Part shown: positions 20,658-29,580 of the stretch, one piece after another
How positions within the stretch are numbered: the stretch's first letter is position 1
Layout of the letters: each line of letters opens with the position of its first letter
NCBI RefSeq assembly: GCF_036053395.1
Contig: NZ_CP107942.1
Coordinates: 10,282,001 to 10,346,000, forward strand
DNA: 64,000 nt
Source of the DNA: Actinoplanes sp. NBC_00393
GTDB taxonomy: Bacteria > Actinomycetota > Actinomycetes > Mycobacteriales > Micromonosporaceae
Direction: 5' to 3'
Made by a program: the position numbers and the translations under genes
Notes under the pieces: model-generated
Told to the model about the DNA's origin: nothing
Seen by the model: the letters and a program-made list of their open reading frames with translations, nothing else
Databases searched by the model: none

Positions 20658-21323
20658 TTGACCTGGGACGAGTACGCCACCGCCTGGTCCGGGCTGCACG
20701 GCGGATTCGACCCGCGCCGGGCCTCGCCGCTGGTCCGGGGGTGGGTGCGTGGGGCGTACGAAATCGGGTCCTGGCTGAGCCGTCGCGGCGTGACGCCGAT
20801 CGTGGTGACGCTGACCGGCCTCCTTCTCTGCCTGGCCGTGCCGCTTGCGGCGCTCGGTGGATTGCCTGGCCTCGCGCTGGGTGCCGCCCTGGCGCTGCTG
20901 GCCGCGGCCGCGGACGGCCTGGACGGCGCGGTCGCGGTGGTGAGCGGGCGGGTCAGCCGGACAGGCTTCGTCTACGACTCGGTCGCCGACCGGTTGGGCG
21001 AGCTGGCCTGGCTGGCGGCCTTCTGGTCGGCCGGGGTGCCAGGCTGGCTGGTGGTCGCGGTCGGCGCGGTGAGCTGGCTGCATGAGTACGTGCGGGCGCG
21101 CGCCGCCGCGGCCGGGATGCCCGAGATCGGCGTGGTGACGGTGGGCGAGCGGCCCACCCGCGTGGCCGTCACGGTCAGCGGCCTGCTGGTGGCGGCGCTG
21201 GCCGGCGTGGTGCTCCCCGACTGGACCGTCCCGGTCCTGGTCGTGGCCGTCCTGGTCTGGGCGGTGCTGCAGACCGCCGGCCTGCTCCAGCTCTCCCTCG
21301 CCGTCCGCCACGCGCTGCGCTGA
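20658..21323 (+). CDS. CDP-alcohol phosphatidyltransferase-family membrane protein
   Basis: A 221-residue polytopic membrane protein. ADGLDGAVAVVSGR, then eight residues on G and VYDSVADRLGE, matches the CDP-alcohol phosphotransferase signature DxxDG..A..8..GxxxDxxxD, except that the Arg after Ala is Val. It should transfer an alcohol phosphate between CDP-linked and lipid or polyol substrates, as in phospholipid-head-group synthesis; substrate unknown. The start is TTG at 20658, with no strong ribosome site, seven bases after metF, so it is probably translated from the metF transcript. The gene end is copied into a GC-rich tandem repeat. Confidence 0.85.
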   Translation: MTWDEYATAWSGLHGGFDPRRASPLVRGWVRGAYEIGSWLSRRGVTPIVVTLTGLLLCLAVPLAALGGLPGLALGAALALLAAAADGLDGAVAVVSGRVSRTGFVYDSVADRLGELAWLAAFWSAGVPGWLVVAVGAVSWLHEYVRARAAAAGMPEIGVVTVGERPTRVAVTVSGLLVAALAGVVLPDWTVPVLVVAVLVWAVLQTAGLLQLSLAVRHALR

Positions 21324-21455
21324 CCCGCGCCCGCCGTGCGCCGCGCGCTGCGCCGGCCCCGCCCGCCGTGCGCTGCGCCGGCCCCGCGCCCGCCGTGCGC
21401 TGCGCCGGCCCCGCGCCCGCCGTGCGCCGCGCGCTGCGCTGACCCCGCGCCCGCC
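21314..21455. repeat. GC-rich tandem repeat copying the end of the preceding gene
   Basis: About four degenerate copies of a 27-30 bp unit around CGCGCCCGCCGTGCGCTGCG. The gene's terminal GCGCTGCGCTGACC (stop codon included) at 21314 recurs near 21432. No coding potential. The following 120 bases up to the HNH gene are unusually AT-rich (ATCTTTATTC, TATTTTCTTTGTC) and probably hold its promoter. Confidence 0.8.
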
Positions 21456-21575
21456 GGGCTTGCGGCGATCTTTATTCGGTTGTCGGGCGTCGATGCCGCG
21501 CCTATTTTCTTTGTCAGCAGGCAGGCCATCTGACCTGCGGATTCTCCCTTTCTATGCGTGCGGAGGTGACGAAGA

Positions 21576-22013
21576 ATGAGCGCGGTTCTGGTGCTGAACG
21601 CCGACTGCGGACCGCTGCACCGGGTCAGCCTCCGGCACGCGATCCGGATGCTGTTCAGGCAAGTGGCCGTGGTGCACGAGGCGCGGCCGGACGCCACCAT
21701 CGGGGTCTACCCGGTGCCGACCGTGGTGCGGCTGGTCAGCTACGTGGTGACCCGCTGGCGGCGGGGCCGTGGTCCGGCCTGGTCGCGGGCCGGTGTGCTG
21801 GCCCGTGACGGCCGCGCGTGCGCCTACTGCGGGGACGCCGCGTCCACCATCGACCACGTGCTGCCCCGTTCGCGCGGCGGCCGCAACGAGTGGACCAACA
21901 CCGTCGCCGCGTGCGGCCGGTGCAACAACCGCAAGGGCGACCGGACGCCCGCCGAGGCCCGCATGCCGCTGCGCGTGACACCGTCCGCGCCGGTGTGGGC
22001 GGTCTTCTCCTGA
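21576..22013 (+). CDS. HNH endonuclease-domain protein
   Basis: A 145-residue protein. The first 70 residues (LVLNADCGPLHRVSLRHAIR) match a common actinobacterial HNH architecture. The HNH core follows: CAYCGD, then IDHVLPRSRGG with the catalytic His, NTVAACGRCNNRKGDRTPAEA with the second Cys pair and the conserved Asn/Lys. The four cysteines probably bind a structural zinc. A clear GGAGGTGA lies before the ATG. Free-standing HNH genes of this type are widespread in actinobacteria, and their natural target is unknown; nothing here links it to an intron, phage or restriction system. A hairpin follows directly. Confidence 0.9.
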   Translation: MSAVLVLNADCGPLHRVSLRHAIRMLFRQVAVVHEARPDATIGVYPVPTVVRLVSYVVTRWRRGRGPAWSRAGVLARDGRACAYCGDAASTIDHVLPRSRGGRNEWTNTVAACGRCNNRKGDRTPAEARMPLRVTPSAPVWAVFS

Positions 22014-22016
22014 TCA

Positions 22017-22054
22017 GACGGCCGGCGGATGCACACGGGGATCCGCCGGCCGTC
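22017..22054 (+). terminator. Hairpin terminator after HNH gene
   Basis: A perfect 14-bp stem, GACGGCCGGCGGAT (22017-22030) with ATCCGCCGGCCGTC (22041-22054), ten-base loop. No T-run follows, which is usual for actinobacterial terminators. Confidence 0.8.
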
Positions 22055-22065
22055 GCCTCCTCAGA

Positions 22066-22084
22066 TGTCAACGATGTGTTGACA
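22066..22084. promoter_or_regulatory. Palindromic operator candidate upstream of small HTH gene
   Basis: TGTCAAC, five bases, GTTGACA: seven perfect base pairs. It covers the -35 position relative to TAGCCT at 22090-22095, which itself is six bases before the GTG at 22102. The encoded HTH protein may repress itself here (inference). Confidence 0.65.
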
Positions 22085-22101
22085 CCTGCTAGCCTGTCGA
22101 C

Positions 22102-22599
22102 GTGCCGGATCTCAGTGACCTGACGAAGATCCCCGCGCGGCGTGCACGGCTGGACGCCGAGGAGCTGGAGCTCATCGATCAAGCGCGACGCGACGGCGCC
22201 ACCTGGCCGGAGATCGCTGCCGCGCTGGGCCTGGCCAGCCGCCAGGCCGCGGAACAACGCCGGCTGCGCCTGGCCCGGGCCGCCGAGCGCGAGTTGCGGC
22301 CGCTTCGGGTCCAGCTCGATTCGGGGTACGGGCAAAGCGTCCCCCACCTGCGCGAAGCCGCCGTCGAGCTGCACCGCAGGATCGGTGCCGACCGTCGCTG
22401 GGACCGCCGGTTCGCCCGGGCCGCGCTGGTGCGCGAAACGCTCGCGGCCGCCCCCGACGCCCCGGCCGGCGCCCTGTTCGACCTGACCGCGGCCGTGCTG
22501 ACGGACCTCTCCGGCCCTTCGGCTCCGGCTCTCCCGGCAACGCTGCGGGCCGCCGTCCTACGACTGACCGAGGCCCTGGCGGTCGCAACCCCGAATTGA
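22102..22599 (+). CDS. Small HTH-domain protein of unknown function
   Basis: A 165-residue protein. Residues 20-55 (LIDQARRDGATWPEIAAALG, then SRQAAEQRRLRL) form a sigma-region-4-like helix-turn-helix; the rest is Ala/Arg-rich and predicted helical, without a recognised domain. The GTG at 22102 lies six bases after TAGCCT, a leaderless arrangement. A palindrome overlaps the promoter. The stop codon (AAT TGA) is inside the first of three degenerate tandem repeats. It precedes an MFS exporter on the same strand, whose own promoter has a different palindrome. Regulation of that exporter is possible but not shown. Confidence 0.7.
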   Translation: MPDLSDLTKIPARRARLDAEELELIDQARRDGATWPEIAAALGLASRQAAEQRRLRLARAAERELRPLRVQLDSGYGQSVPHLREAAVELHRRIGADRRWDRRFARAALVRETLAAAPDAPAGALFDLTAAVLTDLSGPSAPALPATLRAAVLRLTEALAVATPN

Positions 22600-22675
22600 C
22601 AGCGGCCTTGGCAATCGCAACCCCGGATCGGCAGCGCCCAGCCGTCGCAACGCCGGATTGACAGCTGCCCGCTCA
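22582..22675. repeat. Three degenerate ~31-bp tandem repeats at a gene end
   Basis: Copies of TCGCAACCCCGGATTGACAGC-like sequence begin near 22583, 22615 and 22645. The first contains the stop codon of the HTH gene. No gene or hairpin is evident inside. Confidence 0.65.
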
Positions 22676-22687
22676 ACCCGCCAGGAT

Positions 22688-22706
22688 TTGAGTCCTCACG
22701 ACTCAA
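22688..22706. promoter_or_regulatory. Palindromic operator candidate upstream of MFS gene
   Basis: TTGAGT, seven bases (CCTCACG), ACTCAA. It lies 15-34 bases before the MFS ATG, probably over the promoter, as expected for an ArsR or MarR-type operator. No matching regulator gene is adjacent. Confidence 0.6.
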
Positions 22707-22721
22707 CCCCGGGAGCGCCGG

Positions 22722-23939
22722 ATGCGACGGAACGCCGCGCTGTTCGTACTGATCTCGCTCTTCTCCGGCTTCGGTGGCACCGCGATGACCCTCGCCGCCG
22801 GGATCTGGATCCTCGATCTGACCGGTTCCGCCGCCCTGGCGGCGCTGGCCGCCCTCGGCCTCTACGCGCCCAGCCTGGCCGCGCCCTGGCTCGGCGCGCT
22901 CGTCGACCGCTTCCCGCGCCGCCCGCTGCTGATCGTCGCGGACCTCGCGGTCGGCGCCGCGCTGTGCAGCCTGCTCACTGTCCGGACAGCCGACCAGATC
23001 GCGTTGATCTACCTCGTGCTGCTCGTCCGCGGCATCGGCTACGTCCTGCTCGACGCCGGTGAGACCGCGCTGCTCCCGGCCGCCCTCCCGCAGCATGCGC
23101 TGGGCACGGTGAACGGCTGGCGCTCCAGCGCCCAGGAGGGCATGAAACTGCTGGCGCCACTGGCCGGTGCGGCACTCTACGCCTGGCGCGGCCCGGTCCC
23201 GGTGGTCCTGTTGTGCGCCGCGCTGCCGCTGCTCACCGCCCTGCTGTACGCCCTGGTCCACCTGCCGGCCCGCAACTCCCCGGCCCCCACCGGGCGCGCC
23301 GATCTCGGGTGGCAGTCCGTCCGGGCCGGAATTCTCGGCCTGTGGCAGGGGCCGATGCGCGTTCCGGTTCTGGTCGCCGCCGTGGCGATCGCTGTCTCCG
23401 GGGTCACCAACGCGGCCGTGCTGTCCCGCGTGGTCGACGGGTTGCACCTGCCCGCCACGTACCTCGGGATTCTCTCCAGCGTGCAGGGCGCCGGCTCGAT
23501 CGCCGGCGGCATCCTGGCCGGCCGGCTGCTGTCCCGGTTCGGCCCGATCCGGGTGGCGGCGCTCGGCGCGGTGCTGTTCGCCCTGGCCTGCGCGGCCTGG
23601 TGCCTGCCCTGGCAGGCGGCGATGATCGCGGGCAGCCTACTGGCCGGGCTCGGGCTGCCGTGGACGCTGGTCGCGGCTCTCACCGCGATTCAGCTCGGCA
23701 CGCCCGAGCATCTGCTGGGCCGGGTCGCCGCGAGCGGCAGCATGGTGATGTTCGGCCCGATCGCGGTGGCCATCCCGCTCGGTTCCGCCCTGGTCCTGCT
23801 GGACAACCGCCTGCCCTTGCTGCTGGGCGTGCTCACCGTCGCGGCCGTCGCCGTCTTCGCGCTGACCCGGTCCCGGTCGCGGGAGGCCGGGAACAGGGCT
23901 GACCCGGTCCCGGTCGCGGGAGGCCGGGAACAGGGCTGA
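22722..23939 (+). CDS. MFS transporter (MFS_3/enterobactin exporter-like)
   Basis: A 405-residue 12-helix transporter. The N-terminus LFVLISLFSGFGGTAMTLAAG and the motif A-like GALVDRFPRRPLLI place it in the MFS_3 exporter group. Substrate unknown. The last 26 residues come from a 37-bp tandem duplication read in two frames (SRSREAGNR, then PVPVAGGREQG), and the stop codon lies in a third partial copy, so the natural C-terminus has been altered by repeat expansion outside the membrane domain. A palindrome overlaps the promoter. Convergent with a TetR gene. Confidence 0.88.
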   Translation: MRRNAALFVLISLFSGFGGTAMTLAAGIWILDLTGSAALAALAALGLYAPSLAAPWLGALVDRFPRRPLLIVADLAVGAALCSLLTVRTADQIALIYLVLLVRGIGYVLLDAGETALLPAALPQHALGTVNGWRSSAQEGMKLLAPLAGAALYAWRGPVPVVLLCAALPLLTALLYALVHLPARNSPAPTGRADLGWQSVRAGILGLWQGPMRVPVLVAAVAIAVSGVTNAAVLSRVVDGLHLPATYLGILSSVQGAGSIAGGILAGRLLSRFGPIRVAALGAVLFALACAAWCLPWQAAMIAGSLLAGLGLPWTLVAALTAIQLGTPEHLLGRVAASGSMVMFGPIAVAIPLGSALVLLDNRLPLLLGVLTVAAVAVFALTRSRSREAGNRADPVPVAGGREQG

Positions 23940-23960
23940 CCCGGTCCCGGTAGCGAGAGA
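23861..23960. repeat. 37-bp tandem duplication at the 3' end of the MFS gene
   Basis: Two exact 37-bp copies (23861-23897, 23898-23934), opening GCTGACCCGGTCCCGG, and a third partial copy from 23935. As 37 is not a multiple of three, each copy shifts the frame. Shorter TAGCGGGAGGCCAC repeats continue to the TetR stop codon at 24020. Confidence 0.95.
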
Positions 23961-24019
23961 CCGGTAGCGGGCGGTCGGCAGCGAGGGGCCGCTAGCGGGA
24001 GGCCACTAGCGGGAGGCCA

Positions 24020-24583
24020 CTAGTGAGGGCGCAGGCCGGTGAAGACCACGGCCAGGGCGCGGGCCTGCAAGGTGGCGTCCCAGCCGCCGTGGAGGGCGCC
24101 CTGGCAGAGGCTCACCAGCAGGGCCATCACCTCGGGTAGCTGAACGTCCTCGGCGACCTCACCGGCGGCCTGCGCCCGGGTCAGCAGGTCTCCCACGGCG
24201 GTTTCCAGGTGGCCGACGGCCTCCGGAAGGCGGATGTCCACGCCCGCCCCGGCCAGCAGGTCCACGACGGTCTTCTTGGCGGCGGCCTGCGCCACCATGT
24301 GCGTGAAGAATGCGAACAGGTCCTGCTCGCCGGCCTCGGTCACCAGGCGGGCCAGCAGGCGTTTCATGATGGCGGCCAGCAGGTCGTTCTTGGTGGGGAA
24401 GTGCCGGAAGACGGTGCCGATGGCCACGCCGGCGCGGCGGGCCACCTCCTCGGTGGAGCCGCTCGGGCCCTGCTCGGCGAAGACCGTCTCGGCGGCGTCC
24501 AGGATGCGTGCGCGGTTGCGGGCGGCGTCGGCGCGCAGGGGCGGACCCTCGGGCAAGTCGCGCAGGGGCGGACCCTCTGGCAA
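24020..24583 (-). CDS. TetR-family transcriptional repressor
   Basis: A 187-residue regulator. Residues about 25-70 hold the DNA-binding domain (RILDAAETVFAEQG; then GVAIGTVFRHFPTKNDLLAA); the rest is a helical ligand domain. The preferred start is TTG at 24583, with GGAGA upstream; a second TTG at 24556 is possible. The N-terminus contains a perfect protein repeat, DLPEGPPLR twice, from a 27-bp tandem duplication. Divergent from a SnoaL-like protein gene with two matching palindromic operators between them, the first over its own start codon. Confidence 0.88.
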   Translation of the reverse strand: MPEGPPLRDLPEGPPLRADAARNRARILDAAETVFAEQGPSGSTEEVARRAGVAIGTVFRHFPTKNDLLAAIMKRLLARLVTEAGEQDLFAFFTHMVAQAAAKKTVVDLLAGAGVDIRLPEAVGHLETAVGDLLTRAQAAGEVAEDVQLPEVMALLVSLCQGALHGGWDATLQARALAVVFTGLRPH

Positions 24584-24586
24584 GTC
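24533..24586. repeat. 27-bp in-frame tandem duplication in TetR N-terminus
   Basis: Units 24533-24559 and 24560-24586 (GCGCAGGGGCGGACCCTC...) differ at one base. On the minus strand each encodes the same nine residues. Confidence 0.95.
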
Positions 24587-24601
24587 GAGTCTCCACTCAC
24601 T
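24583..24601. promoter_or_regulatory. Candidate TetR operator, copy 1
   Basis: AGTCGAGT, CTCC, ACTCACT: near-perfect dyad overlapping the TetR start codon. Same motif as 24614-24632, centres 31 bp apart (about three turns). Confidence 0.75.
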
Positions 24602-24613
24602 ATCGTCGGCATA

Positions 24614-24632
24614 AGTCGAGTGCGGACTCACT
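24614..24632. promoter_or_regulatory. Candidate TetR operator, copy 2
   Basis: AGTCGAGT, GCGG, ACTCACT: conserved arms and different spacer compared with copy 1, which is what a dimer-binding operator would show. It lies just upstream of AAGGAGG of the SnoaL-like gene. Confidence 0.75.
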
Positions 24633-24649
24633 TTATCAAGGAGGCACGC

Positions 24650-25051
24650 GTGACACCGAGAGAGATCTTCGACCGGATGCGCAGTCACTGGCTGGCCGGG
24701 CGGAGCACCTTCGACGCCGAGCTGCTCACCGAGGACGTGGTGATCGAGACGCCGTTCGCGGCGCCCGGCCGGCCGGCGAGGACCGAGGGGCGGCAGCGGG
24801 TGCTGGAGTACACCGAGGCGGGCCGGGCGGCGTTCCCGGTGCGGTTCGACGACTGCCGCAACGTGACGATCCACGAGACCGCCGACCCGGAGGTCATCAT
24901 CGTGGAGTACGAGCTGGTCGGCACCCACAACCGGACCGGGACGACCGCTGCGGCGCCGTTCATCGCGGTGCTGCGGACCCGGGACGGCCGGCTGGCCCAC
25001 TGGCGGGAGTATCAGCACACCCTGGCGATAGCCCAGGCGCTGGCCGCCTGA
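24650..25051 (+). CDS. SnoaL-like / NTF2-fold small protein
   Basis: A 133-residue cone-shaped NTF2-fold protein (TPREIFDRMRSHWLAG; LLTEDVVIETPFAAPGRP; LRTRDGRLAHWREYQHT). Members of this superfamily bind or convert small hydrophobic molecules; ketosteroid isomerase, polyketide cyclases and epoxide hydrolases are examples. Which activity applies cannot be read here. The GTG at 24650 has AAGGAGG six bases upstream. The divergent TetR regulator probably represses it until a ligand, perhaps its substrate, appears. Ends in a bidirectional hairpin against sdhB. Confidence 0.82.
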   Translation: MTPREIFDRMRSHWLAGRSTFDAELLTEDVVIETPFAAPGRPARTEGRQRVLEYTEAGRAAFPVRFDDCRNVTIHETADPEVIIVEYELVGTHNRTGTTAAAPFIAVLRTRDGRLAHWREYQHTLAIAQALAA

Positions 25052-25060
25052 CCGGAACCG

Positions 25061-25090
25061 GGTGTCCGGCACGCCGTTGTGCCGGACACC
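25061..25090. terminator. Bidirectional hairpin terminator between convergent genes
   Basis: A perfect 12-bp stem: GGTGTCCGGCAC (25061-25072) with GTGCCGGACACC (25079-25090), six-base loop. It can serve both the SnoaL-like gene and sdhCAB. Confidence 0.85.
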
Positions 25091-25103
25091 GGGGGTCCGT
25101 TGC

Positions 25104-25846
25104 TCAGCGCTTGCTGATCGCCTTGCGGTAGTCGCTGTTGAGGCGACCGATCAGGCTGAGCGGGATGCCCTTCGGGCAGACCTCGGCGCATTCGCCCATG
25201 TTGGTGCAGCCGCCGAAGCCGGCGTCGTCCTGCGCCTGCAGCATGTCGATCACCCGGGTGTCGCGTTCCGGCTGGCCCTGCGGCATCAGGCCGAGGTGGG
25301 TGATCTTCGCGGCGGTGAACAGCATCGACGAGCCGTTCGGGCAGGCCGCGACGCAGGCGCCGCAGCCGATGCAGGTGGCCGCCTCGAACGCGGCGTCCGC
25401 GTCCTTCTTGGGCACCGGCGTGGCGTGCGCGTCGGGCGCGGTGCCGGTGGGCGCGCTGATGTAGCCACCCGCCTGAATGATCTTGTCGAAGGCGGTCCGG
25501 TCGACCACCAGGTCCTTGATCACCGGGAAGGCGGCGGCACGCCACGGCTCGACGTCGATCACGTCGCCGTCCTTGAAGTGCCGCATGTGCAGCTGGCAGG
25601 TGGTGGTGGCCTTCTCCGGGCCGTGCGCCACCCCGTTGATCACCATGCTGCACGCGCCGCAGATGCCCTCACGGCAGTCGTGGTCGAAGGCGATCGGGTC
25701 GTCGCCGTTGAGGATCAGCGTCTCGTTCAGAACGTCGATCATCTCGAGGAACGAGGCGTCGGGGGAGATGTCCTTGACGTCGTAGGTGACCATCCGCCCG
25801 TTGTCCGAAGGACCGGACTGACGCCACACCCGTACCTTGATGTCCA

Positions 25847-25847
<1 letters not shown>
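25104..25847 (-). CDS. sdhB: Succinate dehydrogenase iron-sulfur subunit
   Basis: A 247-residue electron-transfer subunit. Cysteines in [19 protein letters not shown] and the later TTTC bind the 2Fe-2S cluster; [15 protein letters not shown] and [16 protein letters not shown] bind the 4Fe-4S and 3Fe-4S clusters. It passes electrons from the flavin subunit to the membrane cytochrome. The ATG shares one base with the sdhA stop (TAATG), giving translational coupling. The set resembles the actinobacterial SdhCAB type with a single b-type membrane subunit. Confidence 0.96.
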
Positions 25848-27787
<1,940 letters not shown>

Positions 27788-27789
27788 GC

Positions 27790-28530
27790 TCACTCCACCA
27801 ATCCGGTCAGCACCGCGAACGGCACCGAGAGGTACATCGCGACCAGGACCACCGCGAGGACCAGGGCGATCGCCTGGGCGCGGCGCTGGTTCTTCTTGGT
27901 CTGCTGGCCCAGCGTGCGGGCCGCACTCCAGATGCCGTGACGCAGGTGGAAACCGACGGCCACGACGGCGACGGTGTAGAAGAGGGTCACGTACCAGCGG
28001 TCCGGCGCGAAGTCCGCGATGACCCGGGCGGACGGGTTCGAGTCGCCGCCCTCCGGGTTCAGGTGCCCGGTGGTCAGGTCGAGGATGTGGTAGATCACGA
28101 AGAGCAGGATGATCACGCCACCCCAGCGCATCGTGCGGGCGGCGTAGCTGCCCTGGACCTTGGGCCGGTGCGCGTACTTGACCGGGCGGGCCTTCGCCGC
28201 GCGCCGGGTCAGCACGGTGGCCGCCCAGATGTGCGCGAAGATCGCCACGAGCAGGCCGACCCGCTGGATCCAGAGGAACCAGGTGTCCGGCAGCAGGGGC
28301 GTGCCGAGCTCCCGCAGCCAGTGCGCGTAGTGGTCGAAGTCCTCGGCGCCCACGAAGATCTTGAGGTTGCCGGCCGCATGCGCGAAGAGGAAGAGCACCA
28401 GCAGCACGCCGCTGAGCGCCATGATCAACTTAAGAACGACCGACGAGGGTCGTACCGACTTGCGCGGCGCGGGGCGTGCCGTTGCACCCGCGGCGTTCGT
28501 CGTTTTCGGAATAGGAGTGTCTACCGCCAC
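27790..28530 (-). CDS. sdhC: Succinate dehydrogenase cytochrome b subunit
   Basis: A 246-residue, five-helix membrane anchor of the Bacillus/actinobacterial type that binds haem and quinone. Helix 1 is [20 protein letters not shown] followed by HAAGN, helix 2 near [17 protein letters not shown]; conserved His residues in [18 protein letters not shown] and FHLRHG are likely haem ligands. First gene of sdhCAB. TAGGGT lies upstream as a possible -10. Divergent from a LysR regulator with 77 bp between. Confidence 0.94.
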   Translation of the reverse strand: MAVDTPIPKTTNAAGATARPAPRKSVRPSSVVLKLIMALSGVLLVLFLFAHAAGNLKIFVGAEDFDHYAHWLRELGTPLLPDTWFLWIQRVGLLVAIFAHIWAATVLTRRAAKARPVKYAHRPKVQGSYAARTMRWGGVIILLFVIYHILDLTTGHLNPEGGDSNPSARVIADFAPDRWYVTLFYTVAVVAVGFHLRHGIWSAARTLGQQTKKNQRRAQAIALVLAVVLVAMYLSVPFAVLTGLVE

Positions 28531-28588
28531 AACCTGAAAGGTAGAAAGACCCTAGCCATTCGTCTAATGCATGATGGGGCAGCTCTCC

Positions 28589-28603
28589 ATAGCGATAGGC
28601 TAT
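28589..28603. promoter_or_regulatory. LysR-type dyad in the sdhC-LysR intergenic region
   Basis: ATAGC, five bases, GCTAT. It contains the TAGGCT -10 box of the LysR gene, so binding would repress the regulator's own promoter. It is 59 bp from the sdhC start and could also affect sdhCAB. Confidence 0.6.
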
Positions 28604-28607
28604 TAGC

Positions 28608-29525
28608 GTGCAGCTGCAACAACTCCGGTACTTCGTAGCGGTGGCCGAGACCCGACATTTCACCCATGCGGCGGACAATCTGGGCGTCGCGCAACCCACC
28701 TTGAGTAAGCAGATTCACACCCTCGAAGCCTCTCTCGGCGCGCCGCTTTTTGAGCGGATTCGTGGCGATGTGAGTCTCACGGTGGCCGGGGAGGCCCTGC
28801 TGCCGCTGGCCCGGCGGATCGTGGCGGACGCCGACGCGGCCCGGGACGCGGTGCAGGACATCGTCGGGCTCCGGCGCGGCGAGGTGCGGCTGGGCGCCAC
28901 CCCGAGTCTCTGCTCCTCCCTGGTCCCGGCGGTGCTGCGGACATATCGGGCCGATCACCCCGGCATCCAGTTGTACATCAGTGAGGGCAGCTCGCAGGAC
29001 CTCATCGCCGACCTGCTCGCGCACTCCCTCGACTTGGCCTTGATCGTGCAGCCCGAGCACGGTGTGGACCCGGCCCTGGAGACCACCGAGGTGCTGCGGG
29101 AGAGCCTGGTCGTGGCGTCGGTCGTCGACCGGCCGCCGCCCACTGTGGCCCGCCAGCTCGACCTGATCGAGCTGCGGCACACGCCGATGGTGATGTTCCG
29201 GGCCGGCTACGACATCCGCGACGTCACCCTGCAGGCCTGCGAGCGGGCCGGATTCACCCCGAAGTTCGCGGTCGAGGGCGGTGAGATGGACGCGGTGCTG
29301 GCCTTCGTCGAGGCCGGTCTGGGGGTGGCGCTGGTGCCCAGCATGGTGCTGGCCAACCGGCCGCTGCTGCGGGCGACGCCGCTGGCGCCGCCCGGCATGC
29401 GCCGGACCATCGCGCTGGCGCAGCGGCGGGGCGCGGTGCTGCCGCACGCGGCCGCCGCGCTGCGGGAAGGGTTGCTGGAGCACATCGCCGCGGGTGAACT
29501 GCCCATCGGCGTACGCGCACTGTAG
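28608..29525 (+). CDS. LysR-family transcriptional regulator, divergent from sdhCAB
   Basis: A 305-residue LysR protein. LQQLRYFVAVAETRHFTHAA and LGVAQPTLSKQIHTLEASLG form the winged HTH; the effector domain has the usual two lobes (EVRLGATPSLCSSLVP; FVEAGLGVALVPSM). TAGGCT, six bases, then GTG indicates a leaderless mRNA. The arrangement back-to-back with sdhCAB suggests control of the respiratory operon in response to a carboxylate, an inference from position. It is shorter than CbbR and carries no extra domain. Confidence 0.93.
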   Translation: MQLQQLRYFVAVAETRHFTHAADNLGVAQPTLSKQIHTLEASLGAPLFERIRGDVSLTVAGEALLPLARRIVADADAARDAVQDIVGLRRGEVRLGATPSLCSSLVPAVLRTYRADHPGIQLYISEGSSQDLIADLLAHSLDLALIVQPEHGVDPALETTEVLRESLVVASVVDRPPPTVARQLDLIELRHTPMVMFRAGYDIRDVTLQACERAGFTPKFAVEGGEMDAVLAFVEAGLGVALVPSMVLANRPLLRATPLAPPGMRRTIALAQRRGAVLPHAAAALREGLLEHIAAGELPIGVRAL

Positions 29526-29580
29526 TCCTCCCGTCCACATCGGGTAGTCATCCGGGTCCTCGGCGTTCTAGCATCCGAGC

